Assembly: GCA_012510445.1 (NCBI GenBank)
Contig: JAAZIA010000020.1
Location: 1 to 64,000, forward strand
Direction: 5' to 3'
DNA: 64,000 nt
Origin: Bacteroidales bacterium
GTDB lineage: Bacteria > Bacteroidota > Bacteroidia > Bacteroidales > UBA932
Position numbers and translations under genes: made by a program. Position 1 is the stretch's first letter. Each line of letters starts with the position of its first letter. This document shows positions 29,393-38,101 of this stretch, piece by piece. Below the pieces are notes generated by a model that was not told where the DNA came from, did no database searches, and worked only from the letters and a program-made list of their open reading frames with translations.

Positions 29393-30811
29393 ATGAAGCA
29401 ACTTCAATCTCTATTTAAAAACTATACGGGTTCTACGGCACATACCATTACCGAGCTTCCTTCCTCTGGAAGTAACAGAAGGTATTTCAGGATGGAAGGA
29501 GCAAAAGGAACAACCCTTATTGGTACACTGGGCGCTTGTAAAGAAGAAAACAAGGCTTTTATAGGAATTGCAGAGCATTTTAGAAAACAAGGCTTACCGG
29601 TTCCACAAGTATATTGTCACAGCAAAGATTTGTCTTGTTATCTGCAAGAAGACTTGGGTGACATTACTTTGTACCATGCCGTTACTTTGGGACGGAGCAA
29701 AGGCTCCTATGATAAGGTAGAAAGAGAATTGTTAAACAAGACCATGAAAGCGTTGCCTTTACTGCAATTTAAAGGAGCGCAGGGTTTGGACTTTAACATA
29801 TGTTATCCTCAACCTTCTTTTGATGAAAGAATGGTTTCGTTTGACCTCAATTACTTTAAATATTGTTTTCTAAAAGCAACAGGACTGGAGTTTAGCGAGA
29901 TTAAACTTGAAAATGATTTTCAGGAGATTTCAAAAATTTTATTGGGAAATGCTTCGGAAACTTTCCTTTACAGAGATTTTCAAGCAAGAAATGTAATGTT
30001 AGTAAAGGATGAGCCTTATTTCATAGATTTTCAAGGCGGGCGCCGAGGTCCCATTTACTATGACGTTGCTTCTTTTGTTTGGCAAGCGCGTGCCAATTAC
30101 TCAGAAGAGCTAAAAGCAGAACTCATTCATACGTACTTACAGGCGCTTAAAGAGTTCGTTTCCATAGAAGAAGAGGAATTTTATAAACAATTGCGTCATT
30201 TTGTTTTATTCCGTACCCTTCAAGTGTTGGGAGCGTATGGCTTTCGCGGATACTTTGAAAAGAAACCGCACTTTCTTAAAAGTGTACCGTTTGCTATAGA
30301 TAATCTAAGAAAGCTGCTCAAAGAACCTTTTGACGAGTACCCTTATCTATCTTCCTTGTTATTGGAACTCACACAAATGCGTGAGTACTCAGAAATGGAT
30401 AAAGAAAGGAAATTGAAGGTAACCGTATGCAGCTTTGCTTACAAAAAAGGCATTCCAAATGACCAAAGTGGCAACGGAGGAGGATATGTATTTGATTGCC
30501 GAGGTTTGGAAAATCCGGGAAAATTTGAACACTATAAGCACTTTAATGGCGAAGATCCTCAGGTCATTCGTTTTATGGAAGAAGAAGGCGGTGTAATTCG
30601 TTTTCTAGACCATGCTTACTCTCTTATGGATACTCATGTACAAAGGTATATTGAACGAAAGTTTACACACCTGATGTGCTGTTTTGGTTGTACAGGAGGA
30701 CAGCATCGTTCTGTATACTGTGCCGGGCATATGGCCGAATATTTATCTAAAAAATACGATATAAACGTTCATTTGTATCATCGTGAACTGGAAATAGAAA
30801 GAGATTTATAG
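29393..30811 (+). CDS. AmgK-type sugar kinase fused to a RapZ C-terminal domain
   Basis: The first 330 residues are an aminoglycoside-phosphotransferase-like kinase with the catalytic loop YRDFQARN (Asp195, Asn200) and the metal-binding IDF (Asp212). Followed by murU, this suits AmgK, the anomeric kinase that makes MurNAc-1-phosphate or GlcNAc-1-phosphate. Residues about 341-472 form a second domain with GCTGGQHRS at 432-440, the hallmark of the C-terminal domain of RapZ, which in Escherichia coli senses glucosamine-6-phosphate. No RapZ N-terminal ATPase is present. The fusion could tie kinase activity to an amino-sugar signal. Spacing to murU is seven bases. The kinase specificity is inferred from context. 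Confidence 0.82.
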   Translation: MKQLQSLFKNYTGSTAHTITELPSSGSNRRYFRMEGAKGTTLIGTLGACKEENKAFIGIAEHFRKQGLPVPQVYCHSKDLSCYLQEDLGDITLYHAVTLGRSKGSYDKVERELLNKTMKALPLLQFKGAQGLDFNICYPQPSFDERMVSFDLNYFKYCFLKATGLEFSEIKLENDFQEISKILLGNASETFLYRDFQARNVMLVKDEPYFIDFQGGRRGPIYYDVASFVWQARANYSEELKAELIHTYLQALKEFVSIEEEEFYKQLRHFVLFRTLQVLGAYGFRGYFEKKPHFLKSVPFAIDNLRKLLKEPFDEYPYLSSLLLELTQMREYSEMDKERKLKVTVCSFAYKKGIPNDQSGNGGGYVFDCRGLENPGKFEHYKHFNGEDPQVIRFMEEEGGVIRFLDHAYSLMDTHVQRYIERKFTHLMCCFGCTGGQHRSVYCAGHMAEYLSKKYDINVHLYHRELEIERDL

Positions 30812-30818
30812 AAAGAAT

Positions 30819-31559
30819 ATGCAGGCAATGATTCTGGCAGCCGGCTTGGGGACCCGCTTAAGACCCATTACAGACACCCTTCCAAAAGCTTTGCTTCCCG
30901 TAAAGCAAAAAGACGGGGGAGAAAAACCGGCATTGGAGGGATTACTAGACAAGATGATAGAAGAGGGCTTCTCCTGTATAATTATAAACCTACACCATTT
31001 GGGAGGCCAAATTCGCACCTTTGTAAGCCATTATCTGGAAAAGAAAAACCTGCCCGTTAAAATTTGTTTGTCAGACGAAAGCAAACAGTTGCTTGGAACA
31101 GGAGGAGCCATAAAGCATGCTTGTCCTTATTTAGATTCTAAAAAACCTCTTCTGGTGCATAATGCAGATATTTTATCAGATCTGCATTTACGTTCTTTTA
31201 TGGAAAAGCACCAACTCGGGGACACAGCTACTCTGTTAGTCAGTAAAAGAGATTCACCGCGTCAACTTTTGTTTACTAAACAAAGAGAGCTGGTAGGATG
31301 GATCAACAAAGAAACGGAACAGTTGCGGTTGGTTAAATCCAAAATTAATCTTGAAGATTGTATAGAAAGGGCATTTTCCGGAATCTATATTTTGGGACCA
31401 CAGGCAACAAAGCTGATGGAAAACCAGCCGCACGTATTTTCAATCATTGACTTTTTTTTGGAACAAGCTTCCACACAAGCTATAATAGGAGTTGAAATGC
31501 CTGATGTTCAGGTAGTTGATATAGGAAAACCGGAAACCATGAGAAACACTTTATTATGA
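30819..31559 (+). CDS. murU: MurU-type N-acetylmuramate-1-phosphate uridylyltransferase
   Basis: The 246-residue nucleotidyltransferase begins with the signature LAAGLGTRLRPIT and PKALLPV within the first 30 residues. A metal-binding aspartate is in HNADILSD near 112-119, and a DIG motif near the end. The short length, without a left-handed helix domain, fits MurU, which forms UDP-MurNAc and bypasses de novo synthesis through MurA/MurB. It directly follows the AmgK-type gene, the arrangement known from the Pseudomonas recycling pathway. Its stop overlaps the next gene's ATG (ATGA). A glucose-1-phosphate thymidylyltransferase is less likely given the neighbour. Confidence 0.8.
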   Translation: MQAMILAAGLGTRLRPITDTLPKALLPVKQKDGGEKPALEGLLDKMIEEGFSCIIINLHHLGGQIRTFVSHYLEKKNLPVKICLSDESKQLLGTGGAIKHACPYLDSKKPLLVHNADILSDLHLRSFMEKHQLGDTATLLVSKRDSPRQLLFTKQRELVGWINKETEQLRLVKSKINLEDCIERAFSGIYILGPQATKLMENQPHVFSIIDFFLEQASTQAIIGVEMPDVQVVDIGKPETMRNTLL

Positions 31560-32737
31560 GATTTAATTTTGATACCCTTATTGACAGAAGAGGAACAGAT
31601 GCCGTTAAATTAAGGCAGTTAAAAAACCTTTTTGGAAAGGAAGATTTAATACCGCTCTGGGTAGCAGATATGGAATTTGAAACGCCGCCATTCATTAGAG
31701 AAGCACTTGAAGAGCGGTTAAAACACCCCATCTACGGTTATACTATGCTTCCTGAAGATTACTGGCAGACTGTTATAAATTGGCAACAATACGTTCACGG
31801 ATGGGAGATACGTGAGGAATGGCTAACGTTCATTTCAGGTATAGTCAAAGGCATAGGTTTGGCATTGCTGCATTTTACCGGGAAAGGTGACTCTGTGATC
31901 ATCCAGCCACCCGTTTACCATCCTTTCAGAAAAGTCATTGAAAATAACGGAAGGGTAGTGCTCAACAACCCGCTGATCTGGGACGGTACCAGGTATCATA
32001 TGGATTTTGACCATTTGGAAGACCTCCTCAAACGTCGTAGGTGTCCACTCCTTATACTAGCCAGTCCTCATAATCCGGGAGGTTGCATTTGGAGCAGAGA
32101 AACGCTGGAAACGTTGGCAAAAATCTGTTACAAATACAATGTTACCGTTGTTTCTGACGAGATTCATGCCGATATGCCTCTTTACGGCAATAAGCACACT
32201 CCTTTTACTACGGTATCACAAGAAGCAGCACAAATTGGCGTTGTATTCAATGCTCCTTCCAAAACATTTAATATTGCCGGTTTAGTGAGCTCATATGCAA
32301 TCGTTCCTAACCCGCAGCTAAGAAAAGGTTTTTATGACTTTCTCTCTGCCAGCGACCTGAACGATGCTACGTTTGTAGCAGCCGTTGCTACTCGTGCAGC
32401 CTATACGCAAGGGAAAGAGTGGCACAAGCAGATGCTAGCCTACGTGCAAAACAACGTTGACTATGTAGCTGAGCAGTTGCCGCGCTATATACCTTTAATT
32501 CGAGTGCCGCGCCCCGATGCTTCTTTCTTGGTATGGTTGGATGGCAGGGAGTTAAAAAATGCAGGTGCAGAAAGCGTTTCCGGTTTTTTCATTGAGTCGG
32601 GATTGGCCCTAAACGATGGAGCCATGTTTGGTCAGGGGGGAGAAGGTTTTATGCGTTTAAATGTGGGCTGTCCGCGCGTACTACTGGAGAAAGCGCTTGA
32701 ACAACTGTATAACCGCTACAGAGAACTTACTTCTTAG
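31556..32737 (+). CDS. PatB/MalY-type cystathionine beta-lyase (PLP C-S lyase)
   Basis: The 393-residue protein is a fold-type I aminotransferase-like enzyme of the MalY/PatB group that cleaves C-S bonds in cystathionine or cysteine. The PLP lysine is about Lys236 in NAPSKTFN, and SDEIHAD near 200 holds the aspartate that pairs with the pyridine nitrogen. It is translationally coupled to murU but has no clear role in wall recycling; it may be only a passenger of the operon. Its last 11 bases overlap the 3' end of the convergent SDR gene. Confidence 0.88.
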   Translation: MRFNFDTLIDRRGTDAVKLRQLKNLFGKEDLIPLWVADMEFETPPFIREALEERLKHPIYGYTMLPEDYWQTVINWQQYVHGWEIREEWLTFISGIVKGIGLALLHFTGKGDSVIIQPPVYHPFRKVIENNGRVVLNNPLIWDGTRYHMDFDHLEDLLKRRRCPLLILASPHNPGGCIWSRETLETLAKICYKYNVTVVSDEIHADMPLYGNKHTPFTTVSQEAAQIGVVFNAPSKTFNIAGLVSSYAIVPNPQLRKGFYDFLSASDLNDATFVAAVATRAAYTQGKEWHKQMLAYVQNNVDYVAEQLPRYIPLIRVPRPDASFLVWLDGRELKNAGAESVSGFFIESGLALNDGAMFGQGGEGFMRLNVGCPRVLLEKALEQLYNRYRELTS

Positions 32738-33473
32738 CGAAAGACAACAAGTTTATTCGTTCCCAAAGCACACCGGGAATCAGATGCCACACGAAAACCA
32801 AGCATCTGTAACGCCAATCAACAATAATTTTTCTTCTTTTTTTGGAAAGGCCTTTTACAATTTTACGGGCTACGTAATCAACCTCCATTTGCATAGGATA
32901 CGAATAGTTGATAAAGTCCGTTTTTACAAAACCCGGTTGAATATCAGAAACACTAATGTTGTACTTGTTGTTGTTTGCTAATTGAGCCAGAGAGCTCAGA
33001 TAGGTCATTTGAAAACGCTTGGTAGCTGAGTAAGAGGCGTTCATTCCTATGCCTCTTCTGCCTGCAACAGAAGTGATGGCAGCAATATGTCCGTATTTTT
33101 GTTTCTGAAAAAAGTGAAATGCAGTATGGATCAACGTCACAAAGCCCATGACATTTGTTTTAACAGTATCTGTTTCCAGGGTAAGGTCCAAAGAAGGATT
33201 TAACCTTCCATACCCGGCACTGTACAAATACAAATCCATGCCTCCCAATTTGAAAATCAGTTTTTTTAACTGTTGCGGAGCGTCCTTTGCATTGACATCC
33301 ATTACTTCATACACTACTGAATTGCTGTTGGTCTGTTGAATTTCTTTTAAAAGTTCTTCCCTCCTGCCTGCAATGCCCAGCTTCCATCCTTTTTCCAACA
33401 GGGTATGAGCAATGGCTTTTCCTATGCCGGAGGTTGCTCCAATAATCACGGCACGTTTAGTATTTTCCCTCAC
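32727..33473 (-). CDS. Short-chain dehydrogenase/reductase
   Basis: The 248-residue protein is a classical SDR: cofactor motif GATSGIG at residues 12-18, an NxxG-type segment, and the catalytic YSATK near residue 150. The start is a GTG that overlaps the stop of the preceding Gfo/Idh gene by four bases (GTGA), and no better ATG exists near the conserved N-terminus. The C-terminus carries a hydrophobic stretch (CLVFVWHLIPGVLW), which suggests membrane association. The substrate is unknown. It forms a two-gene unit with the upstream oxidoreductase. Confidence 0.85.
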   Translation of the reverse strand: MRENTKRAVIIGATSGIGKAIAHTLLEKGWKLGIAGRREELLKEIQQTNSNSVVYEVMDVNAKDAPQQLKKLIFKLGGMDLYLYSAGYGRLNPSLDLTLETDTVKTNVMGFVTLIHTAFHFFQKQKYGHIAAITSVAGRRGIGMNASYSATKRFQMTYLSSLAQLANNNKYNISVSDIQPGFVKTDFINYSYPMQMEVDYVARKIVKGLSKKRRKIIVDWRYRCLVFVWHLIPGVLWERINLLSFAKK

Positions 33474-34564
33474 TCTATGAATTTCTTTTTTCTGAGCAAT
33501 CCGTACCCAATACGCTTGTTATTCCTTCGCTTTCTTATCTCTTCCAGTGTTTTCAAATCACCACGTACCGGCATTTCGTTCAATGCAGCATTTTCCAGGA
33601 ACTTCCAGGCATATTCCGAGGCTATGGCTGCATCTTCTACCTTGGGAAGGGAAGCGTTGCGTTTTCCTTCTGCTAAGGAACGAGCAAACAAATCAAGCAG
33701 TATATCCAAGTTTTTATCTCCAAAAGGTTTCTTGATCACTTTTGTTTTTGTGACTCCATGCAGTTCAACGGTTGCGGTAACGTAATTATGGTGCATCCTT
33801 GCAATCCCTTTGGTCCCTATAAGGTCTACATATCCGTTGTGTGTAAGGTCCTTAGCAAGTTGACCATAGACATGGCCTTGTGTTACGTCAAATACAATTC
33901 CATTTTGAAAGGTTCCGTTAGCCTGTAGCCACCAAGGTTCTTCATAATTCCACATCCGTATGGCTTGCGCATTCCATGTTTTAAACTCACTTTGTGCATA
34001 CCAGCGGGCAATATCTACATAATGCATCCCACAGTCATGGAAAAGGGGGCCTTCTGCCCAATGGCCTTCTCCCGGGGCAAGTCCCGGGGTCATATGACAT
34101 ACCCTGATGATGGCCAAGTCTCCAATCTCACCGGAATCAATAAATTCCTTGATGACTTTATGATACCATGCGTTTCTTAGGGGCAGGTTCACGGTCACAA
34201 AGAGGGAACTATCCTTCAGTTTTTCCAGGACTGCATGTTCTTCTTCAATAGTAGCTCCAACGGGTTTTTCTGCTATGGCATGTTTATTATAAATGACCGC
34301 TTTAAAAAGATGTTTTTTTCTGGCATCTGCTAAAGTAGAAAGTACAACAACGTCTATACTTTCGTCCTCAAATATCTCCGTCTCGTCTTTTGTCAATTTT
34401 GTTCCTACCGGAGCCAGCTGAGAAGCTATTTCAAGCGCTTCCGGGTCAATATCACAAATGGCACTAATTTTCCAAAGCGGGTTTTTCATAATTTCCTTTA
34501 GGTACATTTCTCCCATACGTCCGAAACCAATGATACCGGCTTTGATTTTTGGATAAACTTTCAT
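33470..34564 (-). CDS. Gfo/Idh/MocA family oxidoreductase
   Basis: The product is a NAD(P)-dependent sugar dehydrogenase-type protein of 364 residues from the ATG at 34564; the frame runs to 34615 but the later start is next to a promoter box and begins just before the Rossmann motif GFGRMG at residues 13-18. The EKPVGAT motif with the conserved lysine is near 95, and HDCGMHYVDIARWY near 185 contains the usual second-domain histidine. The substrate cannot be deduced. It is followed by the SDR in a four-base overlap and is divergent from the phosphodiester glycosidase. Confidence 0.88.
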   Translation of the reverse strand: MKVYPKIKAGIIGFGRMGEMYLKEIMKNPLWKISAICDIDPEALEIASQLAPVGTKLTKDETEIFEDESIDVVVLSTLADARKKHLFKAVIYNKHAIAEKPVGATIEEEHAVLEKLKDSSLFVTVNLPLRNAWYHKVIKEFIDSGEIGDLAIIRVCHMTPGLAPGEGHWAEGPLFHDCGMHYVDIARWYAQSEFKTWNAQAIRMWNYEEPWWLQANGTFQNGIVFDVTQGHVYGQLAKDLTHNGYVDLIGTKGIARMHHNYVTATVELHGVTKTKVIKKPFGDKNLDILLDLFARSLAEGKRNASLPKVEDAAIASEYAWKFLENAALNEMPVRGDLKTLEEIRKRRNNKRIGYGLLRKKKFIE

Positions 34565-34589
34565 ACAGTCAGATAAATTCAATACTCTG

Positions 34590-34597
34590 CAAAGATA
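34590..34597 (-). promoter_or_regulatory. Promoter -7 box for the Gfo/Idh-SDR pair
   Basis: TATCTTTG on the minus strand matches TAnnTTTG and lies 25 bases upstream of the ATG at 34564. It supports that start over 34615, which lies on the far side of the box. Confidence 0.5.
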
Positions 34598-34622
34598 CGC
34601 ATCTTTTTTATGCATTTCTTGT

Positions 34623-34630
34623 TATTTTTG
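34623..34630 (+). promoter_or_regulatory. Promoter -7 box for the phosphodiester glycosidase gene
   Basis: TATTTTTG matches TAnnTTTG and ends 17 bases before the ATG at 34648. It supports the later start with the signal peptide. The shared divergent region also holds the Gfo/Idh promoter. Confidence 0.5.
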
Positions 34631-34647
34631 CAAACAAAAACAAGGCT

Positions 34648-35532
34648 ATGTTCAAACGTTTCCTAATTTATACATTCGTAATAACATTCTCTTACCCTGT
34701 ACTCGCCTCGCAAAAAGATTCTTTGGTTTTTGCAGAGGCAAATTGGGATACAAAATCTTACCATGCAGGAGGAATAAAACTAAGGCAATTTGCCTTTACA
34801 GACAGCTCTCTGTTTCGCTCCAATCAATTTGTATCTATACTTGAGATAAGCAGTTCTTTTAATTTTGATGTCGTGGCCGATACTGTATTGGTATTCACTA
34901 GTGATTTTGTAGCTTATGCAGGAGCTTTGGCTGGAATAAACGGTTCTTTTTTTACATGGTACGCTCCTTGGAATTCAGATAATTACCTTCGTATTGACGG
35001 AAAAGAATTGGCTCCCAATCAAACGAATACAGTCGGTTTGCGTTCGTTCCGGCAATCCGGTTGCGTAGGAGTTTCCAAAAAAGGCAAATTGTTTATAAGC
35101 AGTACACCTAGTGAGTTTATGGAAAGGGAAGACAATGATTTTTGGGAAAAGAACATAGAGGCCAGAGACCTGTTGTCTTCGGGGCCTGTTTTAAGAACCC
35201 GTGGGAAAGACGTTCCCATTCTGTTTCGTGCTTTTAATAATATAAGGCATCCCAGATCTGCCATAGGAATAAGAAAAAATGGGAAAGTATTAATGGTTGT
35301 AGTAGATGGCAGGCATAAAGAAGCGGCCGGAATGACCATGAGCGAATTGCAAAAAGTCATGCGCTGGTTACATGCGTGGGACGCTTTAAACCTTGATGGA
35401 GGCGGTTCTTCTACACTATGTGTTCGTAAAAGAATTAGCGATAGCGTGCAGGTAGTAAATCATCCGTCGGATAACAAATTGTTTAATAAGGGTGGGGAGA
35501 GAAAAGTAGCCAATGCCATTGTGGTTAAATAG
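34648..35532 (+). CDS. Phosphodiester glycosidase family (NAGPA-like) secreted protein
   Basis: The ATG at 34648 starts a signal peptide ending near VLAS, giving 294 residues; the open frame to 34549 crosses the promoter and is ignored. The domain is that of the uncovering enzyme NAGPA family (phosphodiester glycosidase, formerly DUF2233). The hallmark LNLDGGGSSTL is near residues 247-257, and AGINGSFF near 93. Such proteins are thought to cleave sugar-phosphodiester bonds, for example in wall teichoic or capsular polymers, but few are tested. It is convergent with the biosynthetic cluster, with 28 bases between the stops and no obvious strong hairpin. Confidence 0.85.
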   Translation: MFKRFLIYTFVITFSYPVLASQKDSLVFAEANWDTKSYHAGGIKLRQFAFTDSSLFRSNQFVSILEISSSFNFDVVADTVLVFTSDFVAYAGALAGINGSFFTWYAPWNSDNYLRIDGKELAPNQTNTVGLRSFRQSGCVGVSKKGKLFISSTPSEFMEREDNDFWEKNIEARDLLSSGPVLRTRGKDVPILFRAFNNIRHPRSAIGIRKNGKVLMVVVDGRHKEAAGMTMSELQKVMRWLHAWDALNLDGGGSSTLCVRKRISDSVQVVNHPSDNKLFNKGGERKVANAIVVK

Positions 35533-35560
35533 CAAAACTGTGTTTTTAAAACGAGTACAT

Positions 35561-36856
35561 TTATTTTCTTTCGTCTACCAGCTTTACGGCTTTGCGCGCT
35601 TTATCACTATAGACTTCTGCTTTTAAGAGTTCGTCCGATACAATGTCTACTTCCGGTGCTACACGAACTTTAGCTCTGAATTTATCTTTAACGGCTTTAG
35701 AGACGTCTTCCGGCAGATCACTCTCTCCTTTTTTTAGAGAGATCCTTACCACAATGTCATCTGTTCCCAAGAGGTTGTTGCGCAAAATGACCTGATAACA
35801 ACTTACAAAAGGAATGTCTTCCAGTACATCAAAAAGAGAAGGAGGATATAAGGTAGTTCCTTTAAATTTAACCATCTGGTTTTTTCTGCCCAGAAGAGGA
35901 CTGATTCGCATTGTTTTTCTACCACATTCGCAAGGCTCGTAATGAAAACGTACCAGGTCACTTGTTCGGAATCGCAACAAAGGCATACCTTCCAGTCCAA
36001 TGTTTGTAATGACCAGTTCTCCCACTTCACCTTCAGGAACTATGCGGTCATGATCATCCACCACTTCACAAATGACCAATTCCGGTAAATGATGACCTCC
36101 TTTGCCATAAGGGCATTCACAGAAGGTAGCACCCAGCTCTGTTGATGCATACGTAGAAAAAAGTCCTATATCCCATTTTTCTCGGATGTGTTTTCCCAAT
36201 ATGTTCAGAGAAAAATCTTGATTTCTAAGGTTTTCGCCAATGCAAACTGCCTTTTTAACGCTTGAGTTTTTGTAATTAATTCCGTTGGCCTCTGCGTATT
36301 CTATCAACTTAAGAATGAAAGACGGAACACATATTATGGTATCGGGTTTCATTCTCTCTATAGTATCCCACTGCAATTCCGGGATTCCGTTTCCCACACG
36401 GATGATGCCTGCTCCCAACATTCTTATCCCCAGAAAATAAGCAAGTCCTGCTACAAAACGCTTATCCATAGTAGTCATCAACTGAAGCAAGTCTCCCCGC
36501 TTTGTTCCTGTGCATTCAAAAGATACCTTTTCATTGTAGGCCAGCCTGTCCAGGTCTTTATCTGTAAAAGCATACGTTGCCGGATCGCTTAACGTCCCCG
36601 AGGTAGTAACATAATCTACAAGCTGGCTTTTTGGAACACAGAGAAAATCTTCATTGTATTGCTGCAAATCACTCTTCTTTGTGAAGGGAATGTACTGTAA
36701 ATCTTCTATGGTTCTAATTTTTCTAATATCTATACCTTCGTTTTGAAACTTTCTTTTATAAAAAGGAGATTTTTCGTTCAGGTACGATAACTCTTTGCGC
36801 AGTAAACTGTCTTGAAATTGTTTGATTTCTTTTGTAGAAGTATATTTTATATCCAT
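35561..36856 (-). CDS. PaaK-like adenylate-forming ligase of the aryl-polyene-like cluster
   Basis: The 431-residue protein belongs to the phenylacetate-CoA ligase/coenzyme F390 synthetase branch of the ANL family. The phosphate-binding TTSGTLSDP is near residues 84-92, STYASTELG near 225-233, and RTSDLVR near 298. A zinc-binding-like cluster around CECP and CECGR is also visible. It is the last gene of the minus-strand cluster; in flexirubin and aryl-polyene loci a ligase of this kind activates the hydroxycinnamic starter made by the ammonia lyase. That role is inferred. Other aromatic or fatty acids are possible substrates. Confidence 0.8.
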   Translation of the reverse strand: MDIKYTSTKEIKQFQDSLLRKELSYLNEKSPFYKRKFQNEGIDIRKIRTIEDLQYIPFTKKSDLQQYNEDFLCVPKSQLVDYVTTSGTLSDPATYAFTDKDLDRLAYNEKVSFECTGTKRGDLLQLMTTMDKRFVAGLAYFLGIRMLGAGIIRVGNGIPELQWDTIERMKPDTIICVPSFILKLIEYAEANGINYKNSSVKKAVCIGENLRNQDFSLNILGKHIREKWDIGLFSTYASTELGATFCECPYGKGGHHLPELVICEVVDDHDRIVPEGEVGELVITNIGLEGMPLLRFRTSDLVRFHYEPCECGRKTMRISPLLGRKNQMVKFKGTTLYPPSLFDVLEDIPFVSCYQVILRNNLLGTDDIVVRISLKKGESDLPEDVSKAVKDKFRAKVRVAPEVDIVSDELLKAEVYSDKARKAVKLVDERK

Positions 36857-36869
36857 AACAGCATTTTAA

Positions 36870-37724
36870 TTAGAAATTATGTTCTTTTAACCATTGCAAG
36901 AATTCTGCTATCCAGATTTTTGCTGTCTTATTCTTGCCTTCGGGACGGTATCCGAAACCATGTCCTCCTTCTTCATAAACAAGGTATTTGTGAGGCACTC
37001 CTTTCTTAACAAGGGCTTCTTTATACCTGTCGCTATTTTCCGGATTTACTACAGGATCGTCCAAACAGGTCATTAAAAATACCGGGGGCATATCTTCCCG
37101 TACATTTTGCTCTAATGACATATATTGTCTGAGGCTTAGTGGCAGGTCCCACGGCAACAGGTTGTCCCTTGATTTTTTGTGTACGATATCGTCTGCCATA
37201 GTAACTACCGGATAAATCATTCCTACAAATGCAGGTCTGAGCGACAAGGCAGGAACCAGTTCGTATTTTTTCAGGTGATCGTCATCAAAGTACGTTCCCA
37301 TCCATCCGGACAGGTGTCCTCCGGCTGAAAAGCCCAGTATGCCTACTTTATGGGGGTCAATTCCGTATGTTTCTGCACGTTCTTTTACCCACATAACAGC
37401 ACGTTGAATGTCTTCCATCATCACAGGATAGGAATGACCGTACATTCCTGTGCTGTATCTAAGCACAAAAGCAGCATAGCCGTGTTGTGCAAGCATACAC
37501 GCTACAGCATGGCCTTCTTGACGGATACCCAAGTAGCGGTAACTTCCTCCCGGAAGGATAATAATTGCAGTATTCTTTACAGTATCGCTCTGCGGTGTGT
37601 AATGCCAGAGCCGCACCCTGCTTACAGGCCGAATGCCTTTCCAGGGCTTTATTTTATTTTGTGCTCCTGCTGTAAGAAATAGACAAAACAAGAACAGGAA
37701 CAATAGAAAACGCTTACTTTTCAT
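36870..37724 (-). CDS. Secreted alpha/beta-hydrolase (BD-FAE/esterase-like)
   Basis: The 284-residue protein has a signal peptide ending near TAGAQ, an oxyanion-hole region PGGSY near 56-60, and the nucleophile elbow GFSAGG with Ser near 130. Catalytic aspartate (CLDDPVV) and histidine (GGHGF) occur near 232 and 263. This fits a carbohydrate- or lipid-ester hydrolase of the BD-FAE type. It overlaps the preceding small gene by 11 bases and ends before the ligase, so it is a cluster member by arrangement. It may trim or release an esterified product outside the cytoplasm, but the linkage to pigment making is only by position. Confidence 0.78.
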   Translation of the reverse strand: MKSKRFLLFLFLFCLFLTAGAQNKIKPWKGIRPVSRVRLWHYTPQSDTVKNTAIIILPGGSYRYLGIRQEGHAVACMLAQHGYAAFVLRYSTGMYGHSYPVMMEDIQRAVMWVKERAETYGIDPHKVGILGFSAGGHLSGWMGTYFDDDHLKKYELVPALSLRPAFVGMIYPVVTMADDIVHKKSRDNLLPWDLPLSLRQYMSLEQNVREDMPPVFLMTCLDDPVVNPENSDRYKEALVKKGVPHKYLVYEEGGHGFGYRPEGKNKTAKIWIAEFLQWLKEHNF

Positions 37725-38097
37725 TAAAAATCAGGTCTCTGATTTGGTCGTCCGTTAATTTTTTATAAGTTGGATTACTTAGTTTTCCATCTTTATTTTC
37801 AAACGTTACATGAAAGTATTCCTCTTGATAAAAGGAAAGTCTTGATTTTGTATCGGGGTTGCATTCAATATACATTACGTTGTCAACGTTAAGTCCCTTG
37901 GCTTCACATATCTGCTGCAACAAGAGTCCTCCTGCATAGGTGACTGAAGAGCCGGGGTTATGTTGATACAGTTCCGTAGCTATTACTATCGGTATTCCAC
38001 GGCGGTTTAGAATCCGTAATCCGCATTTGGAAGGAACTTCCCATTTTCCTTTAAATTCAAATATTTCGTCAAAATGTTTATCTCTTTGAATTTCCAT
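37714..38097 (-). CDS. Small conserved protein of unknown function in the cluster
   Basis: The ATG at 38097, five bases after the radical SAM stop, gives 127 residues; a longer form from a GTG at 38166 would overlap that gene by 65 bases and is less likely. The motif ATELYQHNPGSSVTYAGG and the later KLTDDQIRDL resemble a widespread uncharacterised bacterial family that I know by the pattern ELxxNPGxSVTNAxE. No signal peptide, membrane helix or catalytic motif can be named. It lies between the radical SAM and hydrolase genes and overlaps the latter by 11 bases. Confidence 0.6.
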   Translation of the reverse strand: MEIQRDKHFDEIFEFKGKWEVPSKCGLRILNRRGIPIVIATELYQHNPGSSVTYAGGLLLQQICEAKGLNVDNVMYIECNPDTKSRLSFYQEEYFHVTFENKDGKLSNPTYKKLTDDQIRDLIFNEK

Positions 38098-38101
38098 ACC
38101 G

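Noticed and set aside
29393-30811. Aminoglycoside resistance phosphotransferase
   Set aside because: The kinase fold is shared with AmgK; the RapZ-like C-terminus, murU downstream and wall-salvage neighbours make antibiotic resistance unlikely.
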